Positions 28,612 to 38,395 of a stretch of 64,000 nt of DNA are shown here, piece by piece. The stretch is from Pontibacter deserti (GTDB lineage Bacteria; Bacteroidota; Bacteroidia; Cytophagales; Hymenobacteraceae). Numbering within the stretch: the stretch's first letter is position 1; each line of letters opens with the position of its first letter. A model generated the notes under the pieces. The model was not told where the DNA came from and ran no database searches. It was given only the letters and a program-made list of their open reading frames with translations. The position numbers and the translations under genes are program-made. The stretch lies in assembly GCF_023630255.1 (NCBI RefSeq), contig NZ_JALPRS010000001.1:372001-436000 (forward strand). Reading direction: 5' to 3'.

Positions 28612-30186
28612 ATGAAGAAACTGAACTTACATCGCCTGTTACCAATAACGGCTTTATGTGTGGCAGCTGCCTGTAGTGCTCCAGTAAAAACAACCACCCA
28701 ACCTGAAGCAAAAGCAAGTGAGTGGCCACGCGGAGTATCTTACGAAATTTTTGTACAGTCTTTCTGTGACTCTGATAACGACGGCATCGGCGATATAAAA
28801 GGCATGACTTCGAAGCTGGATTACCTGGATGAGCTGGGTGTGGAAGCAGTATGGCTGATGCCTATAAGCCCGTCGCCGTCTTACCACAAGTATGATGTAA
28901 CAGACTACTATGCCATTCATCCAAATTACGGCACAATGGATGACTTTAAGGCCTTTCTGGCTGAAGCACATAAGCGAGGTATAAAAGTAGTAGTAGACCT
29001 TGTGCTTAACCACTCCGGAAACGGGCATCCCTGGTTTAAGGAAGCAGCTGCCAACCCTAACAGCCCTTACCGCGACTATTATGTATGGGCGCATAAGGAT
29101 GATCCAAAGACAAAAGGCGAAGGCAAAACCACCGGGGCAGATTCTTTTAACGTTAACCACTGGCATAGTGTACCTGGCAGCGACTATAAATACTTTGGCT
29201 ACTTCTGGGGCGGTATGCCCGACCTGAACTTCGACAACCCGAAACTGCGCGAAGAAACCTATAAAATCGGGAGATACTGGCTACAGGAGATAGGCGTGGA
29301 TGGCTTCAGGCTGGACGCAGCCCGCCATATTTTCCCGGATGACAGAGAAGAAGACAACCATAAGTTCTGGGAGGAGTTTATTACCGAAATGCGCAAAGTA
29401 AAACCAGATGTATACCTGGTAGGCGAAGTATGGGCTGAAGCCAAAACAGTAGCGCCCTATACAAAAGGGTTACCGGCACTTTTCAACTTCGAGATGAGTT
29501 GGGCTATACTTAAAGCTTTGCAGCAAGGGCAGGGCGATTCCCTGGCCATCAAGCATGCTAATATCCTGGATATTTATGATGATGTGAATCCTGATTTTGT
29601 AGACGCCACCATCCTGAGCAACCACGACCAGAACAGGATAATGAGCGAAGTAAATGGCGACATGAATAAAGCCAAACTGGCAGCTGCACTCCTGTTTACG
29701 TTGCCAGGCTCACCGTATATTTATTATGGCGAGGAGATAGGAATGAAGGGCAAGAAACCAGATGAGCAGATCAGGGAACCGTTCCTGTGGGATGTACAGG
29801 AAAAAGATGAATGTCGCACTTCCTGGATGGTGCCGGTAAACAGTACAGAGCAAACGGTAACGCCAGTTGCTGTACAGGCCTCAGATAAAGCCTCGATCCT
29901 GAACCACTACAAAACCCTGATCAGTTTACGAAATAATAGTAGAGCACTTACCTACGGAAAAATTGAACCTGTAAGGCTGGACAATAAAGCGATAAGTGCG
30001 TTTACCCGATCCCATGCAGGAGAAACAGTTCTGGTATTGCACAACGTGTCTGGTACTGCGGCAAGTATAAGTCTGCCGGCTAACCTGGCAAACTATAAAA
30101 AAACCCTATTCACAAATAACAACGCAGTGCTTGACAAGAATACAATTCAGCTACCGGCTTACAGCACCATTATACTTAAACCATAA
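28612..30186 (+). CDS. GH13 alpha-amylase, lipoprotein (SusG/periplasmic type)
   Basis: 524 residues. Signal with lipobox AAAC, C21. The catalytic barrel starts at YEIFVQSFCDSDNDGIGDIKGM (about 44-65; the DxDGxGD calcium/turn motif). Region I DLVLNHSG, region II GFRLDAARH with nucleophile D235, region III VGEVW with acid E272, region IV LSNHDQNR with D339. A C-terminal beta-domain ends AYSTIILKP. All GH13 residues are intact. It hydrolyses alpha-1,4-glucans to maltooligosaccharides, with a lipid anchor at the periplasmic or outer face. It is followed after 30 bases by the epimerase. Confidence 0.93.
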   Translation: MKKLNLHRLLPITALCVAAACSAPVKTTTQPEAKASEWPRGVSYEIFVQSFCDSDNDGIGDIKGMTSKLDYLDELGVEAVWLMPISPSPSYHKYDVTDYYAIHPNYGTMDDFKAFLAEAHKRGIKVVVDLVLNHSGNGHPWFKEAAANPNSPYRDYYVWAHKDDPKTKGEGKTTGADSFNVNHWHSVPGSDYKYFGYFWGGMPDLNFDNPKLREETYKIGRYWLQEIGVDGFRLDAARHIFPDDREEDNHKFWEEFITEMRKVKPDVYLVGEVWAEAKTVAPYTKGLPALFNFEMSWAILKALQQGQGDSLAIKHANILDIYDDVNPDFVDATILSNHDQNRIMSEVNGDMNKAKLAAALLFTLPGSPYIYYGEEIGMKGKKPDEQIREPFLWDVQEKDECRTSWMVPVNSTEQTVTPVAVQASDKASILNHYKTLISLRNNSRALTYGKIEPVRLDNKAISAFTRSHAGETVLVLHNVSGTAASISLPANLANYKKTLFTNNNAVLDKNTIQLPAYSTIILKP

Positions 30187-30216
30187 AAACAGATACACAA
30201 CTATAGTTTAGCGCAT

Positions 30217-31383
30217 ATGAAAAAACCTAGCCTTAAATGTAAGGTAATGATGCTGGCCTTATGGGGAAGTATAGCAGGCTTCAGCAGCTGTACCAGCAAT
30301 GATAAAAGTGCAGATCAGACCGAAACAATAACTTCGGAACTAACAGAAATTACAGAAGAATCCTTTGGGGTAGCCCCTAACGGGGAAGAGGTTAACCTTT
30401 ATACATTAACGAACCAGAATGGCGTGCAGGTAAAGATCACCAACTATGGTGCTATAGTTACTTCCATTTTAACGCCGGACAAAGATGGAAAGATGGGAGA
30501 TGTAGTGCTGGGCTTTGACAGTATTGATCAGTACGTGCCTAACGATCCGCATATAGGTGGCATTATAGGGCGTTATGCGAACCGCATTGCCAAAGGCAAA
30601 TTCACTATTGATGGGCAGGAGTATACGCTGGCAACTAACAACGAGCCCAATCACCTGCACGGCGGAAACATCGGGTTTGACAGGGTAGTATGGCAGGCAG
30701 AAAAGATGCCGGAGCAGAACGCAGTAAAACTAACCTATGTAAGCAAGGATATGGAAGAAGGCTACCCGGGTAACCTGACCGCAGTGGTAACTTATACTTT
30801 AACCGATGACAACGGGCTAAAAATTGACTACGAAGCTACAACAGATAAGGCAACCCCTGTAAACCTGACCAACCATAGTTATTTTAACCTGAGTGCCGGC
30901 AAAAAAGCAGATATACTAAACCATGTAGTAACTGTAAATGCTGATAAATTTACTGCTTCCGATAAAACACTGATACCGACAGGGGAACTGACACAGGTTA
31001 AAGGCACCCCCTATGATTTTACCACGCCGCAGCCGGTGGGTACACGCATAAATAACCTACAGGGGTTTGGCTACGATCTTAATTATGTGATCAATAACGG
31101 CGGAGACAAGTTAACGCATGCTGCTACTGTATATGAGCCTGTAACGGGGAGAGTAATGGAAGTGCATACCACACAGCCGGGTATACAATTCTATACAGCC
31201 TACCACCTCGATGGCAGCCTTACAGGCAAGAACAACACCAGGTATAATCGCTATGCCGGCCTGTGCCTGGAGGCACAGCATTACCCTGATTCACCTAACC
31301 AGCCAACGTTCCCGACAACGATCATCAAACCTGGGGAGAAGTATAAAGAGACTACTATCTACAAATTCTCGACCAGGAAATAA
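30217..31383 (+). CDS. galM: Aldose 1-epimerase, lipoprotein
   Basis: 388 residues. Lipobox GFSSC, C25, so it is exported, unlike the cytoplasmic GalM of enterics. Motifs: VKITNYGAIVTSILTPDK, GGIIGRYANRIAKGKF, the catalytic His in VNLTNHSYFNLSAG and the catalytic Glu in AGLCLEAQHYPDSPNQP. It interconverts the alpha and beta anomers of glucose or maltose released by the amylases before uptake. It is 30 bases behind the amylase, so the two are co-transcribed; a terminator follows. Confidence 0.92.
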   Translation: MKKPSLKCKVMMLALWGSIAGFSSCTSNDKSADQTETITSELTEITEESFGVAPNGEEVNLYTLTNQNGVQVKITNYGAIVTSILTPDKDGKMGDVVLGFDSIDQYVPNDPHIGGIIGRYANRIAKGKFTIDGQEYTLATNNEPNHLHGGNIGFDRVVWQAEKMPEQNAVKLTYVSKDMEEGYPGNLTAVVTYTLTDDNGLKIDYEATTDKATPVNLTNHSYFNLSAGKKADILNHVVTVNADKFTASDKTLIPTGELTQVKGTPYDFTTPQPVGTRINNLQGFGYDLNYVINNGGDKLTHAATVYEPVTGRVMEVHTTQPGIQFYTAYHLDGSLTGKNNTRYNRYAGLCLEAQHYPDSPNQPTFPTTIIKPGEKYKETTIYKFSTRK

Positions 31384-31397
31384 GTATACTTAATCAA

Positions 31398-31437
31398 AAA
31401 GAGCCTGTTCTCAGTAGAGAGGACAGGCTCTTTCATT
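31398..31437. terminator. Bidirectional terminator
   Basis: AAAGAGCCTGTTCT (31398-31411) pairs with AGGACAGGCTCTTT (31420-31433) with one G-U pair, followed by CATTTT. It separates the convergent epimerase and esterase genes. Confidence 0.88.
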
Positions 31438-31457
31438 TTCTCAATTTTGTATGTGAG

Positions 31458-32618
31458 TTATTTCCGGAGGGGTAACGCAAGTATAAGTGCTTTAGGCATA
31501 CGCTTCGCCCAAGCAGCTTCAAAGTGTTTGTCTTCGGGTGCTTTTATCCAGGTAAAGTCGTTACCTTCTTTGTATCCTTTTTGCTTCAGAGCAGCCAACA
31601 TCTCGTCAATTCCGGGTTGCAGCTTTTCTTCCAGGTCTATGCCACCGTTATCAATGTAAAAGTATAGCTTCTTCTTTTTGCCTCTGTAAGCGAGTACATC
31701 ATCTACGTAATCTATGTGCTGGATTTTAAAGGCCGGAGACATACAGATAGCTTTAGAGAAAATTTTGGGATACTTCCAGGCAAGCATAAACGAGATGATG
31801 CCACCAGCAGAAGAACCACCTACCAGCGTATGCTTACGAGATGGTTTGGTACGATAGGTTTTATCGATGAGAGGCTTTACCTGGTTTACGATGAACTGCA
31901 TGTAAGCATTTCCTTTCTCTCCTGGAATGTACTCTTCCATCCGGTTTGACGTGTTGTAGATACCTACTACAATAACAGGTTCTATCACCTTTGCCCTGAT
32001 CAGGCTATCACAAGTTTCATCTAGCTGCCAGTCTACGCCAAACGAGCTGGTTGCAGGGTCGAATATATTCTGGCCATCGTGCATGTATAATACCGGGTAA
32101 CGCTTGTTCTTATTTTCTTCGTAGCCTGGTGGCAGCCACACTACCAGGTCTCGCTTCGGTAGGTTGTTCCATGTTAAATCTTTATGATATTTAAGAACGC
32201 CGGTAACTCCGCCTGCAAAAGTCTTTTTATCTGTACTCGCTTTCCACCGCCTCACTTCATTTTTAATAAGGGTATCGCTACTCACTTTAATATTAAAGTT
32301 CGGGAGAGGCAGACCTTTGGTATCGGTAGCTTCCCTGTCCCAGGAGCCTAGGGTGTACTTATACTCAATTAGCTGATCTGCAGGTAAGATCAGTTGTATT
32401 TGCCAGGTATGTCTGCCCTGATTTTTAAGGATTACTTTGCCCGGATTCCAGCTGCCTAATTGCTCCTGGTTTCCAGTGATATATACCTTGCTGCTATCCG
32501 GCAATTCCGGTGCATAAAGTATAAATGTGATGTTATGTGCAGGAGTATTTCTTGTCTGAGCAAAAACAAAAGTAGTTGATAAGAGCAGGAAGAGTGTTAT
32601 AAGTATTGGGTGTCTCAT
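31458..32618 (-). CDS. CBM20-esterase (Fes/esterase-D-like alpha/beta hydrolase), exported
   Basis: 386 residues with a signal peptide (LITLFLLLSTTFVFAQ). Residues about 28-125 form a starch-binding CBM20 domain (VYITGNQEQLGSWNPGKVIL). The rest is an esterase-D-type hydrolase: RYPVLYMHDGQNIFDP, nucleophile in VGGSSAGGIIS, and the catalytic His probably in EDKHFEAAW. The coupling of a starch-binding module with an esterase suggests it removes acyl groups from glucans or acts near starch granules; the bond cut is unknown. It is oriented against the sus genes but inside the locus. Confidence 0.85.
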   Translation of the reverse strand: MRHPILITLFLLLSTTFVFAQTRNTPAHNITFILYAPELPDSSKVYITGNQEQLGSWNPGKVILKNQGRHTWQIQLILPADQLIEYKYTLGSWDREATDTKGLPLPNFNIKVSSDTLIKNEVRRWKASTDKKTFAGGVTGVLKYHKDLTWNNLPKRDLVVWLPPGYEENKNKRYPVLYMHDGQNIFDPATSSFGVDWQLDETCDSLIRAKVIEPVIVVGIYNTSNRMEEYIPGEKGNAYMQFIVNQVKPLIDKTYRTKPSRKHTLVGGSSAGGIISFMLAWKYPKIFSKAICMSPAFKIQHIDYVDDVLAYRGKKKKLYFYIDNGGIDLEEKLQPGIDEMLAALKQKGYKEGNDFTWIKAPEDKHFEAAWAKRMPKALILALPLRK

Positions 32619-32826
32619 AGTAAAAGCTATGGCATGAAAAGGTGTGTTAAGGCAGAAAGGTACGAAAGGATTTATACTTCTCGGGCATCTTTAAAGTTAG
32701 TCTTGTTCGTTGTGCTCTTATCTGAAATTATACTTAGCATTGCGTTAAATTAAAGTATAAATTTAGGCACCTGTACCTGGTCTCACCAGAAGTATAGGCT
32801 AACAGATCTTACCTACTCAAATTCAC

Positions 32827-35553
32827 ATGAAGCACATAACCCTTAGGTCAGGTATACTTTTTTCTTTGCTCGTTTTGGGTGCCTGCCAGTCGCAGAAGCC
32901 AGCAGCAGATACAACTATAAGTACAGGCGTAAATAATGACTGGTCGATAAACCCCTCTAATGCTTACAGCCTTTACCCGAACAGAGTAGTGCAAGGTGAG
33001 TTTGAAGCAAAAGCAATTTCACCGACTGAGCTAACATCAAACTATAAAAGCCCGGCCAACCTGACCATGACGCCAACCGTGGTATTTAAATTTGCTATTA
33101 ATGGCCGCGATAATGAGATGGCACCGGGAACCGACCATATTTTTAACTGTATTCCGAGCGATGGCAAATGCGTTACTCCGGTTATTACATTCGGTAAACA
33201 AGTAAAGGCTGATGCAGATGTGCCAAAGGATGTATACCTGACGCCAAACACGAAAATGACCGTGCGCCTGGACATGCGACCAGTGCTGGAAGCCTTTAAA
33301 AAGCAGGGAGCTTATACTTCGCCAACCGGAGACAAGATCTATAAAGAAGATTTTAAAGGCGTATTTATTGCAGGCGGCACCGACCCTTTGAGCTGGGATT
33401 TTGACAACCTGGGCAGCAGAAAAGAGTTGCAGCTACAGGACCCTGACGGCGATGGTATTTATGAGATAACGCTGCTGATGAATGAGAACCGCGAGGAGAA
33501 AATGACGGCCCAGCAATGGAAAATGACCCGCGATGCCAGCGCCTTTCCGCAGTACCAGTCCGAATACATGATAGCCGATGCCTTGCATAACCTGGCCCTG
33601 GAAGAAATGATAAATGCCGTGGAGCCGGATAGTACGTTTAGGACAGGAAAGGAGTGGGCCGGTGTCTGGACACGCGATATCAGCTATAGTATTATACTTT
33701 CGATGGCACAAGTACAACCTAAGGTATCGATGTATAGTTTGATGCGCAAAGTAAAAGATGGCCGTATTGTGCAGGATACCGGAACTGGAGGCGCTTACCC
33801 GATCTCTACAGACCGCGTGATCTGGGCAGTGGCTGCCTGGGAAGTATACAAAGCTACCGGTGATGAAAAGTGGCTACGCGATACCTATGCGATCATCAAA
33901 AAATCGTTGCAGGAAGACCAGAAAAATGCCTTTAACCCTGAAACCGGTATGATGCGCGGCGAGTCTTCGTTCCTGGACTGGCGCGAGCAGACTTATCCGC
34001 GCTGGATGCAGCCTGCCGATATTTACGAATCTGAAAACCTGGGCACAAATGCGGCACATTACCAGGCTAACATAGTGGCTGCGCAGATGGCCGATATCCT
34101 GAAAGACATCCAGGCTGCTGCCGAATTCAGAAAGAGCGCTGAAAGTATAAAGCAGGGTATAAACAAGTACTTATGGGTTGACAAAACAGTGCATTACGGG
34201 CAGTACCTGTACGGGCGCAACTATAAGATCTTATCACCGAGAGCAGAAGCGCTAGGGGCGGCCTTGTCTGTTATTTATGGGGTTGCAGATGCAGACAGAA
34301 GCAGGCAAGTTGTGATGAATACACCATTAACTGACTTCGGGATAACAAGTATATTCCCGCAAATTCCGGGAATACCACCATACCATAACAATGCAGTCTG
34401 GCCTTTTGTACAATCTTACTGGGCGCTCGCAGCAGCAAAAGTTGGGAACGAAGAATCATTAACTGCAAGTATAGCTGCCATTTACCGCCCGGCTGCCCTG
34501 TTCCTGACCAATAAGGAAAACTTTGTAGCAACAAACGGGGATTATGCAGGCACACAGGTAAACTCCAGTAACATGTTGTGGAGCCTGGCCGGCAGCCTGA
34601 GCTTGGTGTACAAAGTATACTTCGGGATGGATTTGAAGGCAGATGGAATAGAGCTGAAACCGTTCGTACCCAAAGCCTTTGCTGGAAACAGAAAGCTAAC
34701 TAACTACAAGTATAGAAACGCGATCCTGAATTTTGAAATGAGCGGCCATGGTAACCAGATTAAAAGTATAACCATGGATGGGAAGCCGATGGAAAAACCA
34801 TTTATACCGGCTACACTTACAGGCACGCATACTATAAAAATAGAGCTGGCCAATAACGAGGTTGTAAGTGAGTTCGGATATCTGAAGGTAAGATACTCAC
34901 CTGATATGCCGAAGGTAAAGTATGTAAACGGACAGCTAACTTGGCCTGCTGTGGAAGGTGCCGAAGAGTATCACGTTTACAAAAACGGAAAGTGGGTGGA
35001 GCAAACTAAAAAAACAACATATACTGTAGATACAGACAACTATGGCGAATACATGGTAATGGCTGTTGACTCAGATAGATCAACCTCGTTTGGCAGCGAG
35101 CCAGTTATGGTTGTGCCCGGCAAGTATAAACTGGTATATGAAGTGGAGAAAGCTGCACCGAAATCCAGCCAGCCTTACCGCGACTTTTCAGGAACCGGGT
35201 TTATAGAAATCAGCAAGCAGAAGAACAAGTATGTAAAGCTAACTATAACAGTGCCAGAAGATGGCGTGTATGCCATTGACTTCCGCTATGCAAACGGCAA
35301 CGGCCCGATAAATACCAGCAACAAAGCTGCAATCCGTACATTGAATTACAATGGAAGATTTGCAGGCACTATAGTGCTGCCTCAACGCGGCGATGGGGAG
35401 TGGAGCAACTGGGGCTTCACTAACGCTGTAGATGTACAATTACCAAAAGGTAGCCATACAATATCCTTAACTTTTGAGCCGCACAACGAGAACATGCACG
35501 GTGAAGTGAACCAGGCCATGCTTGATTACATGCGTGTTATTAAAATCAGGTAA
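32827..35553 (+). CDS. Large lipoprotein glycosidase, glycogen-debranching / MGH1-like (alpha/alpha)6 barrel
   Basis: 908 residues. Lipobox LGAC, C20. Residues about 30-220 are beta-rich (DPDGDGIYEITLLMNEN). The helical barrel (about 240-610) has VWTRDISYSIILSMA, TGGAYPISTDRVIWAVAAWEVYKATGDEKWL, GESSFLDWREQTYPRWMQP and NNAVWPFVQSYWALAAAK, as in debranching enzymes and MGH1/GH63-like glycosidases. The tail (about 680-908) has a fibronectin-like part and a CBM6/35-like jelly-roll (YAIDFRYANGNGP). It probably trims branch points or specific alpha-glucosidic bonds. The Asp of WTRD and a Glu or Asp in the FLDW region are likely catalytic (inference). The GH family number is not certain. Confidence 0.8.
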   Translation: MKHITLRSGILFSLLVLGACQSQKPAADTTISTGVNNDWSINPSNAYSLYPNRVVQGEFEAKAISPTELTSNYKSPANLTMTPTVVFKFAINGRDNEMAPGTDHIFNCIPSDGKCVTPVITFGKQVKADADVPKDVYLTPNTKMTVRLDMRPVLEAFKKQGAYTSPTGDKIYKEDFKGVFIAGGTDPLSWDFDNLGSRKELQLQDPDGDGIYEITLLMNENREEKMTAQQWKMTRDASAFPQYQSEYMIADALHNLALEEMINAVEPDSTFRTGKEWAGVWTRDISYSIILSMAQVQPKVSMYSLMRKVKDGRIVQDTGTGGAYPISTDRVIWAVAAWEVYKATGDEKWLRDTYAIIKKSLQEDQKNAFNPETGMMRGESSFLDWREQTYPRWMQPADIYESENLGTNAAHYQANIVAAQMADILKDIQAAAEFRKSAESIKQGINKYLWVDKTVHYGQYLYGRNYKILSPRAEALGAALSVIYGVADADRSRQVVMNTPLTDFGITSIFPQIPGIPPYHNNAVWPFVQSYWALAAAKVGNEESLTASIAAIYRPAALFLTNKENFVATNGDYAGTQVNSSNMLWSLAGSLSLVYKVYFGMDLKADGIELKPFVPKAFAGNRKLTNYKYRNAILNFEMSGHGNQIKSITMDGKPMEKPFIPATLTGTHTIKIELANNEVVSEFGYLKVRYSPDMPKVKYVNGQLTWPAVEGAEEYHVYKNGKWVEQTKKTTYTVDTDNYGEYMVMAVDSDRSTSFGSEPVMVVPGKYKLVYEVEKAAPKSSQPYRDFSGTGFIEISKQKNKYVKLTITVPEDGVYAIDFRYANGNGPINTSNKAAIRTLNYNGRFAGTIVLPQRGDGEWSNWGFTNAVDVQLPKGSHTISLTFEPHNENMHGEVNQAMLDYMRVIKIR

Positions 35554-35574
35554 AGTATAAAATATTTAAAGTAT

Positions 35575-35620
35575 AAAAGTCCTCCTGATTATTTAAATAA
35601 GCAGGAGGACTTTTCTTTTT
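35575..35620 (+). terminator. Terminator after the debranching enzyme gene
   Basis: AAAAGTCCTCCTG (35575-35587) pairs with CAGGAGGACTTTT (35602-35614), then CTTTTT. The loop itself is A/T-rich and partly self-complementary. Confidence 0.9.
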
Positions 35621-35925
35621 ACAACATGTGTAGAGTAATGCTTTAACTTAAATTAATTGTGAAGAATAGCAGTTAAAATGAAAGGTTATCGAACCCGGAG
35701 AGTAAATAGCTTTTTCGCCCTTTCCAGCCAGATACAGCAGTTTTTGGAGCAAAAAGAAAAAGGGAAAAGCGATCAAAATTATCACTTTCCCTTTCAGTAG
35801 TCCGTAGGGGAATATACCCTATAAATGTATAGAAAAGTATATATATCAAAAGTGCTTATACGTTATTTAAACGCGCTTTTCGTGCTATGCTTTACTACCC
35901 AATTATCGCTATATAAAAATATTTT
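35621..35925. other. Left border region of the mobile element
   Basis: No gene. A hairpin AAGGGAAAAGCGAT / ATCACTTTCCCTT (about 35759-35793) sits midway. This interval should hold the left attachment site, but the other end is not in the window, so no direct repeat can be matched. Confidence 0.45.
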
Positions 35926-35965
35926 GTTACTTTTTTGTTACTCTCATTTGCTTTTGCTACGTTTG
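35926..35965 (+). promoter_or_regulatory. Predicted integrase promoter with overlapping GTTAC pair
   Basis: TTTG (35934-35937), 20 bases, then TACGTTTG (35958-35965), matching the Bacteroidetes sigma consensus TTTG-N19-21-TAnnTTTG, 40 bases before the integrase ATG. Two GTTAC words (35926-35930, 35937-35941) flank and overlap the -33 box. They are the reverse complement of the GTAAC half-site repeated at 40.9-42.5 kb, which suggests a repressor site. Confidence 0.62.
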
Positions 35966-36005
35966 ATGGTCTGCAAAAAAGACTGAAAATAATCCAACGA
36001 AAACG

Positions 36006-37178
36006 ATGGCAACAGCACCTACAGAACCTGCTCCTGAGAAGGTTCCCCAAACCCGCGTAGTAATCAAAGGCAAGATAGTAAAACTACGTGCCCGTCGTCT
36101 GCCTGCAGGGGGAGAATCTTTCTACTTAGACTACAACCACAACGGCAAGCGCAAGTATGATTTCCTAGGCATCCACCTGATGGACAATCCTAAGACCAGC
36201 AAGGAGCGCCAGCAAAACAAAGATAACCAACTCTTAGCTGAACAGATGCGTTCCGCAAGGGAGCTGGAGCTTTCTAAAAATTCGGTCATCGTCAAAGCAT
36301 CTGTCCAGCGCAGGGCTGACTTCCTGAGCTTCCTTGATGAGTACACCGAAGCGTATCCTAAAAAAGATGCCCGTGTGATCAAGGCTATGGCCAGCCGCTT
36401 CAAGCAATTTATAGGAGAGCCACCAGCGTTTTTGTTTACTGAAGTTACCGTACGCTTGTGCTCCCGCTTTCGAATGTACCTGGACCAGCAATGCTCAGGC
36501 TCTACACCCTACAACTACTTTAAGAAATTCAGGAAAGTACTTCGCCAGGCTGTTAAAGATGGGCTTATCAGCAAGAACCCCGCAGAAGATGTAGAGAACC
36601 GTTATGTGGAAGGTATCGAAAAAGAAGTGCTCACCATGGATGAGATACAAGAGTTGGCCCGCACGGAGTGTTACCTACCAGAAGTAAAACGCGCCTTTCT
36701 TTTTAGCTGCGTAACAGGTTTGCGCTTTTGTGATGTAAAGGAGTTGGACTGGCGCTCCATTGTAGGTAGCGTGATGCGCCTAAAGCAGCAGAAGACCGGC
36801 AAGGATGTCGTGGTAAACTTAAACTCTACTGCCCTAAAGCTTTTAGGTGAACGTCCAAAACCAAAGTCTAAATTACCGGGAGAAAAAGTAAGCAAGGAAG
36901 AACTGAAAGAAGCGAACCGCGTCTTTACCCTTCCTTCCAGTAATACCTGTGGCAAGCACCTGCAGAACTGGGCTAACAAGGCTGAGATCGGAAAGAAAGT
37001 TACCTGGCATTGTGCCCGTCACTCATTCGGAACCAACCTGCTGATCTCCGGAGCGGATGTGCGCTCTGTATCCGGGTTGCTGGGTCACTCCAGCTTAATT
37101 GAAACACAGAAGTATGTACGACTGGTAGAGTCCCTGAAAGAAAAAGCCGTGGATAATTTACCTGAGATAGTTTTCTAA
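36006..37178 (+). CDS. int: Tyrosine recombinase (integrase)
   Basis: 390 residues. The N-terminal arm-binding-like part (15-95; KLRARRLPAGGESFYLDYNHNGKR) is followed by a SAM-like core-binding domain (about 100-200) and the catalytic domain (205-385). Catalytic set: R240 in VTGLRFCDV, K263, H335-x-x-R338 in WHCARHSFGTNL, H361 in LLGHSS and the nucleophile Y370 in ETQKYVRL. All are present, so the enzyme looks active. It integrates and excises the element to its right. It is the first gene after the starch locus and has its own promoter. Confidence 0.95.
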   Translation: MATAPTEPAPEKVPQTRVVIKGKIVKLRARRLPAGGESFYLDYNHNGKRKYDFLGIHLMDNPKTSKERQQNKDNQLLAEQMRSARELELSKNSVIVKASVQRRADFLSFLDEYTEAYPKKDARVIKAMASRFKQFIGEPPAFLFTEVTVRLCSRFRMYLDQQCSGSTPYNYFKKFRKVLRQAVKDGLISKNPAEDVENRYVEGIEKEVLTMDEIQELARTECYLPEVKRAFLFSCVTGLRFCDVKELDWRSIVGSVMRLKQQKTGKDVVVNLNSTALKLLGERPKPKSKLPGEKVSKEELKEANRVFTLPSSNTCGKHLQNWANKAEIGKKVTWHCARHSFGTNLLISGADVRSVSGLLGHSSLIETQKYVRLVESLKEKAVDNLPEIVF

Positions 37179-37239
37179 CATTATATACTTAAATAGCAGC
37201 TCTTTTCTTACTTATTAATTGGCCTTTTACATCATATTT

Positions 37240-38220
37240 ATGCCTAAAAAAATAACAGACAGCACTTTAGAAGAAGAGGTGCTGCTACCCGATGCACTGA
37301 CCATTAGTGACCGTGTGCAGGCTATTTGCCTGTGGGCGTACCGTGACGGTATGCAGAAAGCAGATGAGCTCTACGACGCGGCTGAAGCTCGCATCTTAAA
37401 ACAAGGAATAGACCCGGTGAATTACCAGGTTGCCGTGGGACGAGAGCTACAGGAGGTGTTTACTGCTTACAATAACAAGTCTACAACCAACCGTTTCCTG
37501 GTTCCGCAGGTAGGGCTTACCCTGGAAAAGATAGCAGCCGCTTTTGAAGCTTATTACCTGCCAGGACTGGAAGATACAGAAAAGGATAAGGTACTTCGCG
37601 AGGAAGTGCTGATTAAACGTATCATGGCGGATGTGACGGAAGCTGTATGTATTCGTATCCTGTTAAACGACTTTGTACATGCTCATGAACTAGGATTCAG
37701 AGCCTGGAAAACATTAGCTGTAGGTAACAAGATTGGGTTTCGGGAAGCATACACATTTCCCTGGCGAAGCGAAGGAGATACGTTCAGAGAAGTTTACCAG
37801 CTATATGAGTTACTTTTAAAGGACAAGTTGATTTCAGCGGACACCGGATTTGTAGACTTTTACGGTGTGTTTACTCCAAATTCCCGGTTTAAACCTGTTA
37901 AGTGGACCGGAGAAGGAATCGGCAGGCTTATCTTTTTACTTGAATTGCTGCTCATGGAAAACTTTATACATGTGGATACTGCCGTACTAAAGGCATTAAA
38001 GTTCCATGAACCATTGTCCTATGATCCTTCTGCTAAAATCTACCCGTGGCTGTTTAAGCGGGTTGAACGTTGCTTCACCGACAGTACAGGCAGTAAGCTT
38101 ACAAAGTTAAAACTTACAAAAGCGCGGAGCATTGTCGTCGAAAAGAGTTGGGAAGGGACAGAGTGGCGTATAGAATTGGAACATTTAGTAAAGCAGTTAA
38201 AAAAAAGCCCGGGCCGTTAG
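37240..38220 (+). CDS. Hypothetical element protein, 326 residues
   Basis: Start taken at ATG 37240 (MPKKITDS); a TTG at 37219 would add seven hydrophobic residues with no support. Soluble, mixed helix and strand, no motif I recognise. It lies 61 bases after the integrase in the same direction. The C-terminus is basic (KLTKARSIVVEKSW ... LKKSPGR). The stop codon lies inside the loop of its own terminator. A role tied to the element is only suggested by position. Confidence 0.72.
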   Translation: MPKKITDSTLEEEVLLPDALTISDRVQAICLWAYRDGMQKADELYDAAEARILKQGIDPVNYQVAVGRELQEVFTAYNNKSTTNRFLVPQVGLTLEKIAAAFEAYYLPGLEDTEKDKVLREEVLIKRIMADVTEAVCIRILLNDFVHAHELGFRAWKTLAVGNKIGFREAYTFPWRSEGDTFREVYQLYELLLKDKLISADTGFVDFYGVFTPNSRFKPVKWTGEGIGRLIFLLELLLMENFIHVDTAVLKALKFHEPLSYDPSAKIYPWLFKRVERCFTDSTGSKLTKLKLTKARSIVVEKSWEGTEWRIELEHLVKQLKKSPGR

Positions 38221-38237
38221 CCCGGGCTTTTTTGTTT
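38201..38237 (+). terminator. Terminator overlapping the stop codon
   Basis: AAAAAAGCCCGGGC (38201-38214) pairs with GCCCGGGCTTTTTT (38220-38233). The five-base loop CGTTA contains the first two bases of the TAG stop (38218-38220), so the last codons form the left arm. Confidence 0.92.
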
Positions 38238-38395
38238 TAAACAAGCCCCACCTGGAAAGCGAGTTATCCACAATCAGTAGCAAAAAGTGCCTTCCTGTAT
38301 GCTGGAGGAGGGTCCTGTGTGAGTCCTATGACATCCATGTCCTCGCCCTTCTGCATCTTGCAGCCATTATTCACACTTAAAACTTTTCAAACACA

